Shown: positions 30,998 to 39,136 of the stretch, piece by piece
Position numbering within the stretch: position 1 is the first letter of the stretch
Layout of the letters: each line of letters opens with the position of its first letter
DNA from: Saccharothrix syringae
GTDB lineage: Bacteria > Actinomycetota > Actinomycetes > Mycobacteriales > Pseudonocardiaceae
DNA: 64,000 bases
Assembly: GCF_009498035.1 (NCBI RefSeq)
Contig: NZ_CP034550.1
Location: forward strand, 9,610,001 to 9,674,000
Direction: 5' to 3'
The notes under the pieces: generated by a model
The model's input: only the letters and a program-made list of their open reading frames with translations
What the model was told of the DNA's origin: nothing
The model's database searches: none
Translations under genes and position numbers: made by a program

Positions 30998-32008
30998 TTA
31001 CCAGGTTTCCGGGGGTTCGGTGAAGGCTTTGGCCAGGTCGCGGGTCAGGGAGAGGGCGCGGCGCAGCCAGGTGGCGTTGGCGCCGGCCAGGCCGCAGGTG
31101 GGGGTGGGCACGGCCAGGGTGCCCAGCAGGTCGCGGGGGAAGCCGAGGCGGTCCACCAGGTTCAGGGCCGGTTGGGCCAGGGACTTCAGGGAGGTGGGGT
31201 GGGTGGGGGCGACCGCGGGGGTCAGGCCCAGGAACAGGGGGGTCTTGTCCTCCCACGCCTCGCCGATCTCGTCCCAGGTCGACTCGTCCAGCGCGGTGAC
31301 GTCGAAGGAGACGGCACGGGCGCCGGCACCCCGCATCAGCGCGATCGGCGGGCGCGGGGCGCAGCAGTGCACGACGACGTCGGCGTCCAGCGCCTCGACG
31401 ACGGCCTGGAGGGTGGCGCGGGCCTCGGGCTCGGGGACGGGCGGGACCGTGCCGAGCTTGGACGGCGTGGGCAGCAGGCCGGCCAGCACGGCGGGCAGCG
31501 CCGGTTCGTCGAGCTGCACCACGACCCGCGCGCCGGTGCGCCTGGCGACCTCGGCGACGTGCCGGTTGAGCCCTTCGGCCAGCGACTCGGTGAACTCGCG
31601 CAGCGCGCCCCGGTCGGTGAGCACGCGGTGCCCGCGCGGCAGCTCGACGCTCGCGGTGAGCGTCCACGGGCCGGCGGCCTGGACCTTGACCACCCGCGGC
31701 GGTGCGGGGTCGGCGGCCTCCTCGAACGCGTCGAGGTCGCGGCGCAGCAGGTCCACCGCCCGCCGGTGGTCGCGGCCGGGGTGGGCGGCGGTCCGGTAGC
31801 CGGAGGGGACCACCTCGACCGGCAGGTCGACCAGCAGGCCGGCGGTGCGGCCGATCATGTCCGCGCCGACGCCGCGGGCGGGCAGCTCGGGCAGGTGCGG
31901 CAGGTCGGGCAGCTCGCCGAGCACGATCCGCGCGGCTTCCAGCGGGTCCGTTCCGGGCAGCGAGCCGATGCCGGTCGCGGCGCCGGCGGGCCAGGGCAGT
32001 CCATCCAC
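30998..32008 (-). CDS. MetE C-terminal-like (cobalamin-independent methionine synthase family) protein
   Basis: About 336 residues related to the C-terminal catalytic half of MetE. It begins VDGLPWPAGAATGIGSLPGT. The UROD/MetE-like barrel shows VVKVQAAGPWTLTASVELPR, RVVVQLDEPALPAVLAG and VVVHCCAPRPPIALMRGAG, where the CC and D-E residues correspond to zinc/homocysteine-binding positions. A corresponding gene follows ligA in M. tuberculosis (Rv3015c). No N-terminal MetE half is present, so methionine synthesis itself is not assured. Start GTG 32008 is preferred; GTG 32014 is an alternative. Much longer in-frame extensions overlap the chitinase promoter. Confidence 0.83.
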   Translation of the reverse strand: MDGLPWPAGAATGIGSLPGTDPLEAARIVLGELPDLPHLPELPARGVGADMIGRTAGLLVDLPVEVVPSGYRTAAHPGRDHRRAVDLLRRDLDAFEEAADPAPPRVVKVQAAGPWTLTASVELPRGHRVLTDRGALREFTESLAEGLNRHVAEVARRTGARVVVQLDEPALPAVLAGLLPTPSKLGTVPPVPEPEARATLQAVVEALDADVVVHCCAPRPPIALMRGAGARAVSFDVTALDESTWDEIGEAWEDKTPLFLGLTPAVAPTHPTSLKSLAQPALNLVDRLGFPRDLLGTLAVPTPTCGLAGANATWLRRALSLTRDLAKAFTEPPETW

Positions 32009-32054
32009 CCGCACAGTCTCCCATTCACGGGTTGCGAGGCGTGTACGGACAAAA

Positions 32055-32095
32055 GGTCTAGACCCATTGACGGCTTGGTCCAGACCACATACCGT
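32055..32095 (+). promoter_or_regulatory. Chitinase promoter with two DasR-type (dre-like) boxes
   Basis: GGTCTAGACC (32055-32064) and TGGTCCAGACCA (32076-32087) flank a TTGACG -35 box (32067-32072). A TACCGT -10 lies 17 bp further on (32090-32095). The second box matches the 12-bp direct repeat of Streptomyces chitinase promoters, and both match the core of the GlcNAc-responsive DasR site (TGGTCTAGACCA). Repression by DasR and relief by glucosamine phosphates is therefore expected by family knowledge. Confidence 0.82.
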
Positions 32096-32198
32096 CACCT
32101 TGTCGGTGCCGACAGTGGCGAGGGGCACCGCCCGCGACCGTGGTGCGGGGGCGTGCCGCGCCCCACGTCCTCGCACCACCCCTTCCCCGGGAGCAGCG

Positions 32199-33536
32199 AT
32201 GTCGGTGAAGCGAAAGGTCCTGGCCGCGCTGGCGGCGGCCACCACCGCGGTCCTGACCGCCGGCCTGCTGGCGGCCGCACCGGCGGGCGCCGCACCGAGC
32301 CCGACCGCGGTGTTCGCCCAGGACTCCTCGTGGGGCTCCGGCTACCAGGGCAGGGTCACCGTCACCGCCGGCTCCGCGCCGCTGTCCGGGTGGAAGGTCG
32401 AGTTCGACCTGCCCGCGGGCACCGCGCCCGGCTCGTACTGGGACGCGACGCTGACCAGCAGCGGCACCCACCACGCGTTCACCAACCGCGAGTACAACGG
32501 TTCCCTGGCGGCGGGCGCGGCCACGTCGTTCGGCTTCCTGGTCAACGGCCCGGGCCTGCCCCAGAACTGCAAGCTCAACGGCCAGCCCTGCACGGGCGGC
32601 ACCACGACGACCACCACGACCACGACCACCACCACGACGACGGACGACAACCCGCCGACAGGCGGCAGCCCCAAATCCGCGCCCTACGTGGACATCACCA
32701 TGCCGACGCCGTCGCTGGAGTCCGTGGCCCGGGCGACCGGTCAGAAGGTGTTCACCCTCGGCTTCGCGCTCGCCGACAGCACCGGCTGCAACCCCTCCTG
32801 GGGCGGCACGATCCCCATCACCGACAGCCGGATCGTCAACGACGTGCGGGCGCTCAAGGCCCTCGGCGGCGACGTCATCGTGGCCACCGGCGGCGCCGTG
32901 GGCCCGTACCTGGAGTACTCCTGCTCCACCGCCGACGCCCTGCTGGCGGCCTACAAGAAGTCCCTGGACGCGGTCGGCAGCAACCACCTGGACGTGGACG
33001 TCGAGGCCACCATCCCGCACGACATGGTCAACACCGCCCTGAAGAAGCTCCAGACCGAGCGCGGCACGTCGATCAGCTACACCATGCGCGTCCAGGGCGA
33101 CGACTACGGCATGGACCCGTACTCGGTGCAGGTGCTGCAGAACGCCGCGGCGAAGGGCCTCACCGTCCTGGTCAACCCCATGACCATGGAGTTCGGCACC
33201 TCCCGCGCCGACTGGGGCGACGCCGTCATCGCCGCGGCCGAGAGCACGCTGCGGCAGCTCAAGCAGATCTGGCCCGCCAAGTCCGACGCGGAGCTGCGCA
33301 AGCTGCTCGGGGTGACCCCGATGATCGGCCGCAACTTCAACGGCAAGGTCTTCACCCAGGCCCACGCCCGCAAGCTCGTGACGTGGGCGAACAGCAACCG
33401 GATCGGCCTGCTGGCGTTCTGGTCGGTCGGCCGCGACAACGGCGGCTGCGCGGGCGGCGCCATCTCGCCCACGTGCAGCGGCATCGCCCAGGGCCAGTAC
33501 GAGTTCACCACCATCTTCAAGGGCTTCACCGGCTAG
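32199..33536 (+). CDS. Secreted chitinase, CBM2 plus GH18
   Basis: A 445-residue extracellular enzyme. Residues 1-31 are a Sec signal (MSVKRKVLAALAAATTAVLT, then AGA cleavage). About 32-130 form a cellulose/chitin-binding CBM2 module with SSWGSGYQGRVTVTAGSAPL and NREYNGSLAAG. A pure Thr linker (about 134-148, encoded by ACC/ACG repeats) precedes the GH18 barrel. The catalytic motif is a DxDxE variant, HLDVDVEAT, with Glu269 as acid. The late TLLVNPMTMEFG-like segment and LLAFWSVGRDNGG fit bacterial GH18 endo-chitinases. Start ATG 32199 follows GGGAG. Regulation by DasR-like sites is predicted. Confidence 0.92.
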   Translation: MSVKRKVLAALAAATTAVLTAGLLAAAPAGAAPSPTAVFAQDSSWGSGYQGRVTVTAGSAPLSGWKVEFDLPAGTAPGSYWDATLTSSGTHHAFTNREYNGSLAAGAATSFGFLVNGPGLPQNCKLNGQPCTGGTTTTTTTTTTTTTTDDNPPTGGSPKSAPYVDITMPTPSLESVARATGQKVFTLGFALADSTGCNPSWGGTIPITDSRIVNDVRALKALGGDVIVATGGAVGPYLEYSCSTADALLAAYKKSLDAVGSNHLDVDVEATIPHDMVNTALKKLQTERGTSISYTMRVQGDDYGMDPYSVQVLQNAAAKGLTVLVNPMTMEFGTSRADWGDAVIAAAESTLRQLKQIWPAKSDAELRKLLGVTPMIGRNFNGKVFTQAHARKLVTWANSNRIGLLAFWSVGRDNGGCAGGAISPTCSGIAQGQYEFTTIFKGFTG

Positions 33537-34069
33537 CCCAGCAGGATCAGCAGGCCCACCGCGATCAGCACCACCGGCAGCACCACGTGCCCCCAGCGGC
33601 TCAGGGCGCGGGCCACCACGGGCCTGGTGGCGAACCAGCGGCCCGCCGCGCACCACACCGCCACCAGCACGAGGAAGACCACGACGTAGAGCGTGATGCC
33701 GGTGGTGGCGAAGACCGGCACGTAGACGCCGATGTTGTCGCCGCCGTTGGCGAAGGTCACGGCGGCGACGCCCAACGCGCCCGTGGCCGTCGGCTCGGCG
33801 TCGTCGTCACCGCCGCGCCACGCCCGCCACGCCGCCTTCAGGCCCAGGGCCAGCGGCAGCAGGCCGAGCCACGGCAGCACCGACGGCGGCAGCAGGGTCG
33901 CGCCCAGGGCGGCGGCCACCGCCACCACCAGGATCGCCGCGAACCCCGCGTACTGCCCCAGCACCACCCGCCACGGCGGCACGCCCCGGGCGAAGAACAG
34001 CGCCAGCAGCACGATGTCGTCGACGTTGGTCACGGCGAACAGGCCCACGGCGCGAATGACGTCCAGCAC
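33533..34069 (-). CDS. CadD-type cadmium resistance transporter
   Basis: A 178-residue membrane protein with about five helices. It begins VLDVIRAVGLFAVTNVDDIV, and the paired acidic signature TNVDDIVLLALFFARG and FANGGDNIGVYVPVFA are those of the CadD/cadmium-transport family (LysE superfamily). A metal efflux role is inferred from family only. Start GTG 34069, divergent from the thioesterase gene at 24 bp. Its 3' end overlaps the chitinase stop region by four bases in convergent orientation. Confidence 0.86.
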   Translation of the reverse strand: MLDVIRAVGLFAVTNVDDIVLLALFFARGVPPWRVVLGQYAGFAAILVVAVAAALGATLLPPSVLPWLGLLPLALGLKAAWRAWRGGDDDAEPTATGALGVAAVTFANGGDNIGVYVPVFATTGITLYVVVFLVLVAVWCAAGRWFATRPVVARALSRWGHVVLPVVLIAVGLLILLG

Positions 34070-34093
34070 GGGGCGAACCTTAAGGTGCTCCGC

Positions 34094-34504
34094 GTGGACC
34101 CCGCGGACATGCTCGCCAACGACCCCGCCTCGACCGCGCTCGGCATCCGGGCCCTCGCACTCGGGGAGGGCACCGCCCGGCTGGCCATGACGGTCACCGA
34201 CCGGATGCTCAACGGGCACGGCATCGGGCACGGCGGCTACGTGTTCCTGCTCGCCGACACCGCCTTCGCCTGCGCGTGCAACCGCCACGGCTCGGTGACC
34301 GTGGCGGCGCAGGCGGAGATCGACTTCATCGCCCCCGTCCGGGCGGGGGACGAACTCGTGGCGGAGGCCGTGGAGCGGGTCCGGTTCGGCCGCGGCGGGA
34401 TCTACGACATCACCGTGCGCCGGGGCGACGAGGTGGTCGCGGAGTTCCGCGGCCGGAGCCGGACGCTCAGGCCGAGCGCCGCAGGCCCAGCACCTGGAGC
34501 GTGA
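34094..34504 (+). CDS. PaaI-type hotdog thioesterase
   Basis: About 136 residues, hotdog-fold acyl-CoA thioesterase. NGHGIGHGGYVFLLADTAFA is the PaaI signature with the catalytic Asp, and VAAQAEIDFIAPVRAGDELV follows. PaaI hydrolyses hydroxyphenylacetyl-CoA; the rest of a phenylacetate operon is not here, so the true substrate is uncertain. The start GTG 34094 (VDPADMLANDPAS) is close to the divergent CadD start; ATG 34109 is an alternative. The last 38 bp overlap the convergent membrane-protein gene. Confidence 0.87.
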   Translation: MDPADMLANDPASTALGIRALALGEGTARLAMTVTDRMLNGHGIGHGGYVFLLADTAFACACNRHGSVTVAAQAEIDFIAPVRAGDELVAEAVERVRFGRGGIYDITVRRGDEVVAEFRGRSRTLRPSAAGPAPGA

Positions 34505-34856
34505 CGAAACCGGTCACGGCGACGGCCTGGGCGACGATCAGGAAAACCCCGAAGCCGGTCACCGGGAACCAGCCGGCGAACGCGGTCAGGAAGCTGTCCA
34601 CCACCCACAGCGAATTGCCGATCACCACCACCGCCACCAATGGGCGGATCGGGCGCGTGCCGAGCAGGAAAACGCCGATCCCGTAAGCCACCAGGAAAAT
34701 GCCGAGGCCCACCACCAAACCCCTCGGCAACCCGAGCGGGAGGTCGAGCAGGAGGGCGAGCACGCCCAACCCGCCCGAGGCCACGCCGTCGAGCCGGAGG
34801 GCGAAGCGGAGCAGGCCGTCGTTGCGGAGCGTCTGAGTCTTCATGGCAGTCGTCAT
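34467..34856 (-). CDS. Four-helix integral membrane protein
   Basis: About 129 residues with four hydrophobic segments: LALLLDLPLGLPRGLVVGLG, YGIGVFLLGTRP, LVAVVVIGNSLWVVDSFLTA and FGVFLIVAQAVAVTGFV. Small proteins of this form (SPW-like/DUF-type) are common and uncharacterised. Two ATGs are possible (34856 and 34844); neither has a strong ribosome site. It overlaps the thioesterase gene tail-to-tail by 38 bp. Confidence 0.72.
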   Translation of the reverse strand: MTTAMKTQTLRNDGLLRFALRLDGVASGGLGVLALLLDLPLGLPRGLVVGLGIFLVAYGIGVFLLGTRPIRPLVAVVVIGNSLWVVDSFLTAFAGWFPVTGFGVFLIVAQAVAVTGFVTLQVLGLRRSA

Positions 34857-34922
34857 GGCACCGAAACTGCCCGCCGGAGCACTGCCGGCGGTACCACCGG
34901 CACTGCCAACGACTGCCAATTC

Positions 34923-36095
34923 CTACGGCACGACCTGGGCGGACAGGTCCTCGGCCACCAACCGGGCCCCGGCGTTCTGCCAGTTGTGCAGCGTCCGCTC
35001 GGGCACCTGGTCGACGAACCACGCCAGCGCCCGCCGCGCGTCCGGGTCCAGGTCCTCGCGCTTGGTCCGCCTGCTGTAGGGCCGGATGCCGGCCACGTAG
35101 TAGAAGTAGAGGGCGTTGTAGTAACGCCATTCGTCGCTGGTGCCGAAACCGCCGTCCCGCGGCTTGAGCCTCAGGATGCTCTCCAGCAGCAGGGATTTCA
35201 GCTCGGCGGCGCGTTCCAGCGGTTGGTCGGACGCGCCGCGCGCGGCGAGCCGGGCGTCGATCACCGGCAATTGCGTCAACGGGCTCGCGACGAGCTTGCC
35301 CAGGTCGCCGTAATTGCTCAGCGCCCGCCTGGTCAGCTTGACGAATTCCGCCGGGTCGAGCGGCGCCCGGCGGGGCAGCGCCTCGGCCGCGTCGCGCAGC
35401 TCCGCCCGCGAGTCCGCCACCTCGGGCACCGCGACCCGGTCCACCAGCAGCGCCAGCGGGTTCGCCAGCACCTGCACCGCGATCGCGGCGGCCACCGTGC
35501 CGTAGAGCAGCGGCACCAGCCGGTCGTCCAGGAACAGCGCCACCTGGCCGCCGAACACCAGCGCCAGCCCGGTCGAGGTGATCAGCGACCGCACCGCGTC
35601 CGCCCGCACGGCCTCGCCCTCGTCGAACGCGTCGGCCACCGCCACGACCACGCCGAACAGCAGCACGTCGACCCCGGCCGAGGCGAGCACGAGCACCCGC
35701 GGCAGCACGTCCAGCAGCAGCGCGGCGGAGCTGAGCCCGAACATCACCGTCGCCGCGAGCAGCAGCGCCCGCCGCAACCGCAGGCACAGCACCACCGCGG
35801 CGGCCAGCGGCACCAGCACCACCGGCGGTGCGAACCACGCCGCCACCAGCAGCGGCAGCGCGCTGTACCGCCACCAGCGGTCGTAGCGCTCGGGCAGCCA
35901 GCACACCACCGCGCCCGTCCACGCCACCGCGGGCACCGCCATCGCCGCCGCCGGCACCGGCAGCACGAGCACCAGGGCGTAGGCCAGCAACCCGGCCGAG
36001 GCGCGGCGGAGCAACCGCTTGCGCGGGTCCCTCGCCAGCAGGTACAGCCCCAGCCACCAGGCGAGGCCGAAGGCCACCACCGACACCGCGATCAC
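34923..36095 (-). CDS. Large unrecognised membrane protein
   Basis: 390 residues. The N-terminal half holds about eight hydrophobic helices, for example VVAFGLAWWLGLYLLARDPR, GVVCWLPERYDRWWRYS-like loops, VLLFGVVVAVADAF and LVFGGQVALFLDDRLVPLL. The C-terminal ~170 residues are soluble and helical: PAEFVKLTRRALSNYGDLGK, SLLLESILRLKPRDGGFGTS, WRYYNALYFYYVAGIRPYSR. The last segment is rich in Tyr and Arg. I cannot name a family. The protein may be a membrane sensor with a cytoplasmic helical output. Start GTG 36095; it lies 66 bp upstream of the small membrane gene. Confidence 0.72.
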   Translation of the reverse strand: MIAVSVVAFGLAWWLGLYLLARDPRKRLLRRASAGLLAYALVLVLPVPAAAMAVPAVAWTGAVVCWLPERYDRWWRYSALPLLVAAWFAPPVVLVPLAAAVVLCLRLRRALLLAATVMFGLSSAALLLDVLPRVLVLASAGVDVLLFGVVVAVADAFDEGEAVRADAVRSLITSTGLALVFGGQVALFLDDRLVPLLYGTVAAAIAVQVLANPLALLVDRVAVPEVADSRAELRDAAEALPRRAPLDPAEFVKLTRRALSNYGDLGKLVASPLTQLPVIDARLAARGASDQPLERAAELKSLLLESILRLKPRDGGFGTSDEWRYYNALYFYYVAGIRPYSRRTKREDLDPDARRALAWFVDQVPERTLHNWQNAGARLVAEDLSAQVVP

Positions 36096-36136
36096 CGACC
36101 GATCCTACGGTTGCACGGGCTGGGACGATGTGGTCC

Positions 36137-36643
36137 ATGCCTGTCGAGGTGACGCTGCGCAGGGCCGCCGAAGAGGTGGGACGCGGTGACCTGGCCAGCG
36201 TGCTGCGCGCCAGGCAGCGGCTGGTCGGGCTGGTCACCAGCTTCCCCGACCGGCTGGACCTGCGGGAACGCCTGGCCGAGGTGTACCGGCTGCTCGGCGA
36301 CGCCGCCCAGGCCGGCAGGTGGAGCTACCTGGCCGAGGAGCGCGACGAGGCCGAGGTCGCGGCGTTCGAACGCGCCTACCGCACCCCGATGGCGCGGTTG
36401 GCCGCCCTGAACTGGACCGGCGGCGAGGAGGCCGCGGCGACGCGGACCGCCCGCGACCGGCTGGTGGCGCTGCACGCCGAGGCCACCGAGCAGCTGCGCC
36501 GGGAGCTGGTGGTCGCCGACGACCGGGACTCCTCGCCGGTGGCCAACGTGCTGGTGTTACTCGGCCTGGTCGTCGTCCTGCTGTGCTTCGTCGTCGGCGC
36601 GGTGACGCTGGTGATGGGCGCGTTCAGGTGGATGACCGGGTGA
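36137..36643 (+). CDS. DUF6584-like protein with C-terminal membrane helix
   Basis: 168 residues. The N-terminal part resembles a TPR-like/DUF6584 segment: MPVEVTLRRAAEEVGRGDLA, ARQRLVGLVTSFPDRLDLRE, RLLGDAAQAGRWSYLAEERD. A helical linker is followed by a single hydrophobic anchor (NVLVLLGLVVVLLCFVVGAV) near the C-terminus. The family assignment is from memory of the RARQRL...AGRWSYL pattern and is moderate. ATG 36137 or ATG 36128 may be the start. It lies divergent from the large membrane gene with a ~40-bp gap. Confidence 0.68.
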   Translation: MPVEVTLRRAAEEVGRGDLASVLRARQRLVGLVTSFPDRLDLRERLAEVYRLLGDAAQAGRWSYLAEERDEAEVAAFERAYRTPMARLAALNWTGGEEAAATRTARDRLVALHAEATEQLRRELVVADDRDSSPVANVLVLLGLVVVLLCFVVGAVTLVMGAFRWMTG

Positions 36644-36653
36644 GAGGATCCTG

Positions 36654-37535
36654 GTGGGCATGACCGCTGACGTGGCCGCCGCCGCAGACCGCATCCGCCC
36701 CTACGCCCGCCGCACGCCCCTGTGGCGCACCGAGGTCGACGGCCGACCGCTCGTGCTCAAGCTGGAACACCTCCAGCTCACCGGCTCGTTCAAGCTGCGC
36801 GGCGCGCTGAACGCCCTGCTCACCGCCGGGTCGCCCGACCTCGTGGTCACCGCGTCCGGCGGCAACCACGGCCTGGGCGTCGCCGAGGCCGCGCGGCTGC
36901 TCGGCCTGCACGCCACCGTGTTCGTGCCGGTGGGCGCGCCGGAGGGCAAGGTGCGGCGGATCGAAGCCTCGGGCGCGAAGCTGGTCCGGCACGGCGAGAC
37001 CTACGGCGAGGCCGTGCTGGCGGCGCGGGAGGCGCCGGGGCACTACGTCGAGGCGTACAACTCGCTCGACGTCGTCGCGGGTCAGGGCACCCTCGCGCGG
37101 GAGGTCGTGGCGGACGCGCCGGACGTGGACGCCATCGCGGTGGCCGTCGGCGGGGGTGGGCTGGCCGCGGGCACGGCGCTCGGCGCGGACGGGCGGGTGG
37201 TGGTCGCGGTGGAGCCGGAGCGGTGCTGCGCCCTGCACCGGGCGCTGGCCGCGGGTGAGCCGGTCGACTCGGAGGTGGACTCGGTCGCGGCGTCGGCGCT
37301 GGGCGCCACGCGGGTCGGCGAGGTGCCGTTCGGGGTGCTGGCCGCGCACGACGTGCGGTCGGTGCTCGTGTCGGACGCCGAGCTGCTGGCCGCCCGCGAC
37401 CGGCTGTGGGAGGAGTTCCGGCTGGCCGTGGAACCGGCGGCGGCCGTGCCGTTCGCGGCCTGGCTGGCCGGTCGGGTGCCTGGTGAGCGGCCCTGCGTGG
37501 TGCTGTGCGGGGCGAACACGGACTGGACGCCCTGA
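36654..37535 (+). CDS. PLP-dependent threonine/serine dehydratase-like protein
   Basis: 293 residues, fold type II PLP enzyme. The PLP lysine is Lys47 in LTGSFKLRGALNALL. SGGNHGLGVAEAARL is the substrate/phosphate loop and VAVGGGGLAAGT the second glycine loop. The close relatives deaminate threonine or serine to 2-oxobutyrate or pyruvate; threonine/serine racemase-type members have the same motifs. It lacks the C-terminal regulatory ACT-like domain of IlvA, so it is a catabolic-type form. Start GTG 36654 or ATG 36660. A 15-bp perfect hairpin follows. Confidence 0.86.
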   Translation: MGMTADVAAAADRIRPYARRTPLWRTEVDGRPLVLKLEHLQLTGSFKLRGALNALLTAGSPDLVVTASGGNHGLGVAEAARLLGLHATVFVPVGAPEGKVRRIEASGAKLVRHGETYGEAVLAAREAPGHYVEAYNSLDVVAGQGTLAREVVADAPDVDAIAVAVGGGGLAAGTALGADGRVVVAVEPERCCALHRALAAGEPVDSEVDSVAASALGATRVGEVPFGVLAAHDVRSVLVSDAELLAARDRLWEEFRLAVEPAAAVPFAAWLAGRVPGERPCVVLCGANTDWTP

Positions 37536-37609
37536 GCGCTCGCGGGCAAGGACTCGTGCGGGCGAACGCCGCAGGTGGGCACCCGGATCAGACGCCGTGA
37601 ACGCCGCGG

Positions 37610-37649
37610 GTCGGGCGCCGCGGGACCGCCCGGCCCCGCGGCGCCCGAC
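37610..37649. terminator. Bidirectional terminator hairpin
   Basis: GTCGGGCGCCGCGGG (37610-37624) and CCCGCGGCGCCCGAC (37635-37649), a perfect 15-bp stem with a 10-nt loop. It lies between convergent genes (dehydratase-like and a hypothetical). No U-tract on either side, as is common in high-GC actinomycetes. Confidence 0.75.
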
Positions 37650-37655
37650 CGCCCG

Positions 37656-38009
37656 CTAGCGGTCCCGTCCCCGGCCCGGCGGGCAGAACACCACCGGCCG
37701 CGGGCCTTCGCCCACCACCCGGTCGTCCTCACCCCGCGCCTGCGCCGGCACGTCGACCTCGACCACCGGCGCCAACTGCTCCACCCGCTCCACCAGCACC
37801 TCGACCCGGGCCAGCAGGTCCGCCCACTCGGCCCGGTGCCGGCGCTCCCGGACGACCCACTGCAACGTCCGCGCCTCGGCCCGCAGCCGCTCGTGCTGCT
37901 CGGCCGTCAGGCGTTGCGCGGACGGGTGGTCGACCTTGCTCCCCAGCACACCCACCCGGATTTCGACGTCCGCCAGCGTGCGGCGGCGTCGTGCGTTGTC
38001 ATGCGGCAC
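37656..38009 (-). CDS. Hypothetical helical protein
   Basis: 117 residues beginning at GTG 38009 (VPHDNARRRRTLADVEIRVG). The centre is a likely coiled coil (LTAEQHERLRAEARTLQWVV, ADLLARVEVLVERVEQLAP). No signal or membrane segment and no recognised family. It lies 36 bp downstream of the mnmA stop on the same strand. The coding case rests on codon bias and a clean reading frame. Confidence 0.5.
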   Translation of the reverse strand: MPHDNARRRRTLADVEIRVGVLGSKVDHPSAQRLTAEQHERLRAEARTLQWVVRERRHRAEWADLLARVEVLVERVEQLAPVVEVDVPAQARGEDDRVVGEGPRPVVFCPPGRGRDR

Positions 38010-38045
38010 ACCCGCAGTCTTGCAGGCCGCCCCGACAAAAATCCC

Positions 38046-39131
38046 TCAACCCGTCGAGCTGATGGTGGCGCTGGCCAGCACCAGGTCGCCCGCCGCCGCG
38101 TCCGGCCGGTACACCGCGACCGCCTGACCGGGGGCGACGCCGGTCAGCGGCTCGCGCAGGCGCACCAGCAGCTCGTCGCCGACCAGTTCGGCCACCGCGG
38201 GCGCGAGGCCGCCGTGCGCGCGCACCTGCGCCACGCACTCGACCGGACCGGTGAACTCGACCCGGGTCACCGGCCGCCGCGCGACGATCTCGGTCACCCG
38301 CAGCCGCTCGGCCGAGCCGACCCGGACCGTGCCGGTCACCGGCTCCAGCGACAGCACGTAGCGGGGCCGCCCGTCCGGTGCGGGCGCGTCGATGCCCAGG
38401 CCCTTGCGCTGGCCCACGGTGAACTCGTGCACGCCGGCGTGGCGGCCGAGCACGGCGCCGGTGGCGTCGTCGACCAGCAGGCCCGGCTGCTCGCCCAGCC
38501 GCCGGGTCAGGAAGCCGCGCGTGTCGCCGTCGGGGATGAAGCAGATGTCGTGGCTGTCGGGCTTGCGCGCCACCTGGAGCCCGCGCCGGGCCGCCTCGTC
38601 GCGGACCTCGGCCTTGGTGGACCCGCCCAGCGGGAACATCGCGTGCGCGAGCTGCTCGCGGGTCAGCGACGCCAGCACGTAGGACTGGTCCTTGCCCTCG
38701 TCGGCCGACCGGCGCAGCTCCACCCGCCCGTCCACCACGGCCAGCCGGGCGTAGTGGCCGGTGCACACCGCGTCGAAGCCCAGCGCCACGGCCTTGTCCA
38801 GCAGCGCCTCGAACTTGATCTTCTCGTTGCACCGCAGGCACGGGTTGGGCGTGCGGCCCGCCGCGTACTCGGCGACGAAGTCCTCCACCACGTCCTCGGT
38901 GAACCGCTCCGCGAAGTCCCACACGTAGAACGGGATGCCGAGCACGTCCGCCGCGCGCCGCGCGTCCCGGGCGTCCTCCAGGGTGCAGCAGCCGCGGGCG
39001 CCGGTGCGCAGGGTGCCCGGCTTCGCCGACAGCGCCAGGTGCACGCCGGTCACGTCGTGCCCGGCCTCCACCGCCCGCGCCGCAGCCACGGCGGAGTCCA
39101 CCCCGCCGCTCATCGCCGCCAGCACCCGCAT
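38046..39131 (-). CDS. mnmA: tRNA 2-thiouridylase
   Basis: The 361-residue ATP-dependent sulfurtransferase that thiolates U34 of tRNA for Lys, Glu and Gln. The PP-loop is SGGVDS at residues 8-13. The catalytic Cys98 lies in NPCLRCN and the second active cysteine in [15 protein letters not shown]. The C-terminal beta-barrel begins near [10 protein letters not shown]. Start ATG 39131. It follows the cysteine desulfurase gene by 5 bp, and the two act together: IscS supplies the persulfide sulfur. Order matches M. tuberculosis Rv3025c-Rv3024c. Confidence 0.97.
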   Translation of the reverse strand: MRVLAAMSGGVDSAVAAARAVEAGHDVTGVHLALSAKPGTLRTGARGCCTLEDARDARRAADVLGIPFYVWDFAERFTEDVVEDFVAEYAAGRTPNPCLRCNEKIKFEALLDKAVALGFDAVCTGHYARLAVVDGRVELRRSADEGKDQSYVLASLTREQLAHAMFPLGGSTKAEVRDEAARRGLQVARKPDSHDICFIPDGDTRGFLTRRLGEQPGLLVDDATGAVLGRHAGVHEFTVGQRKGLGIDAPAPDGRPRYVLSLEPVTGTVRVGSAERLRVTEIVARRPVTRVEFTGPVECVAQVRAHGGLAPAVAELVGDELLVRLREPLTGVAPGQAVAVYRPDAAAGDLVLASATISSTG

Positions 39132-39136
39132 GCCCG

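Noticed and set aside
30998..32245. Longer MetE-like gene starting at 32245
   Set aside because: The extension overlaps the chitinase promoter and its start and has no conserved residues; GTG 32008 fits the family.
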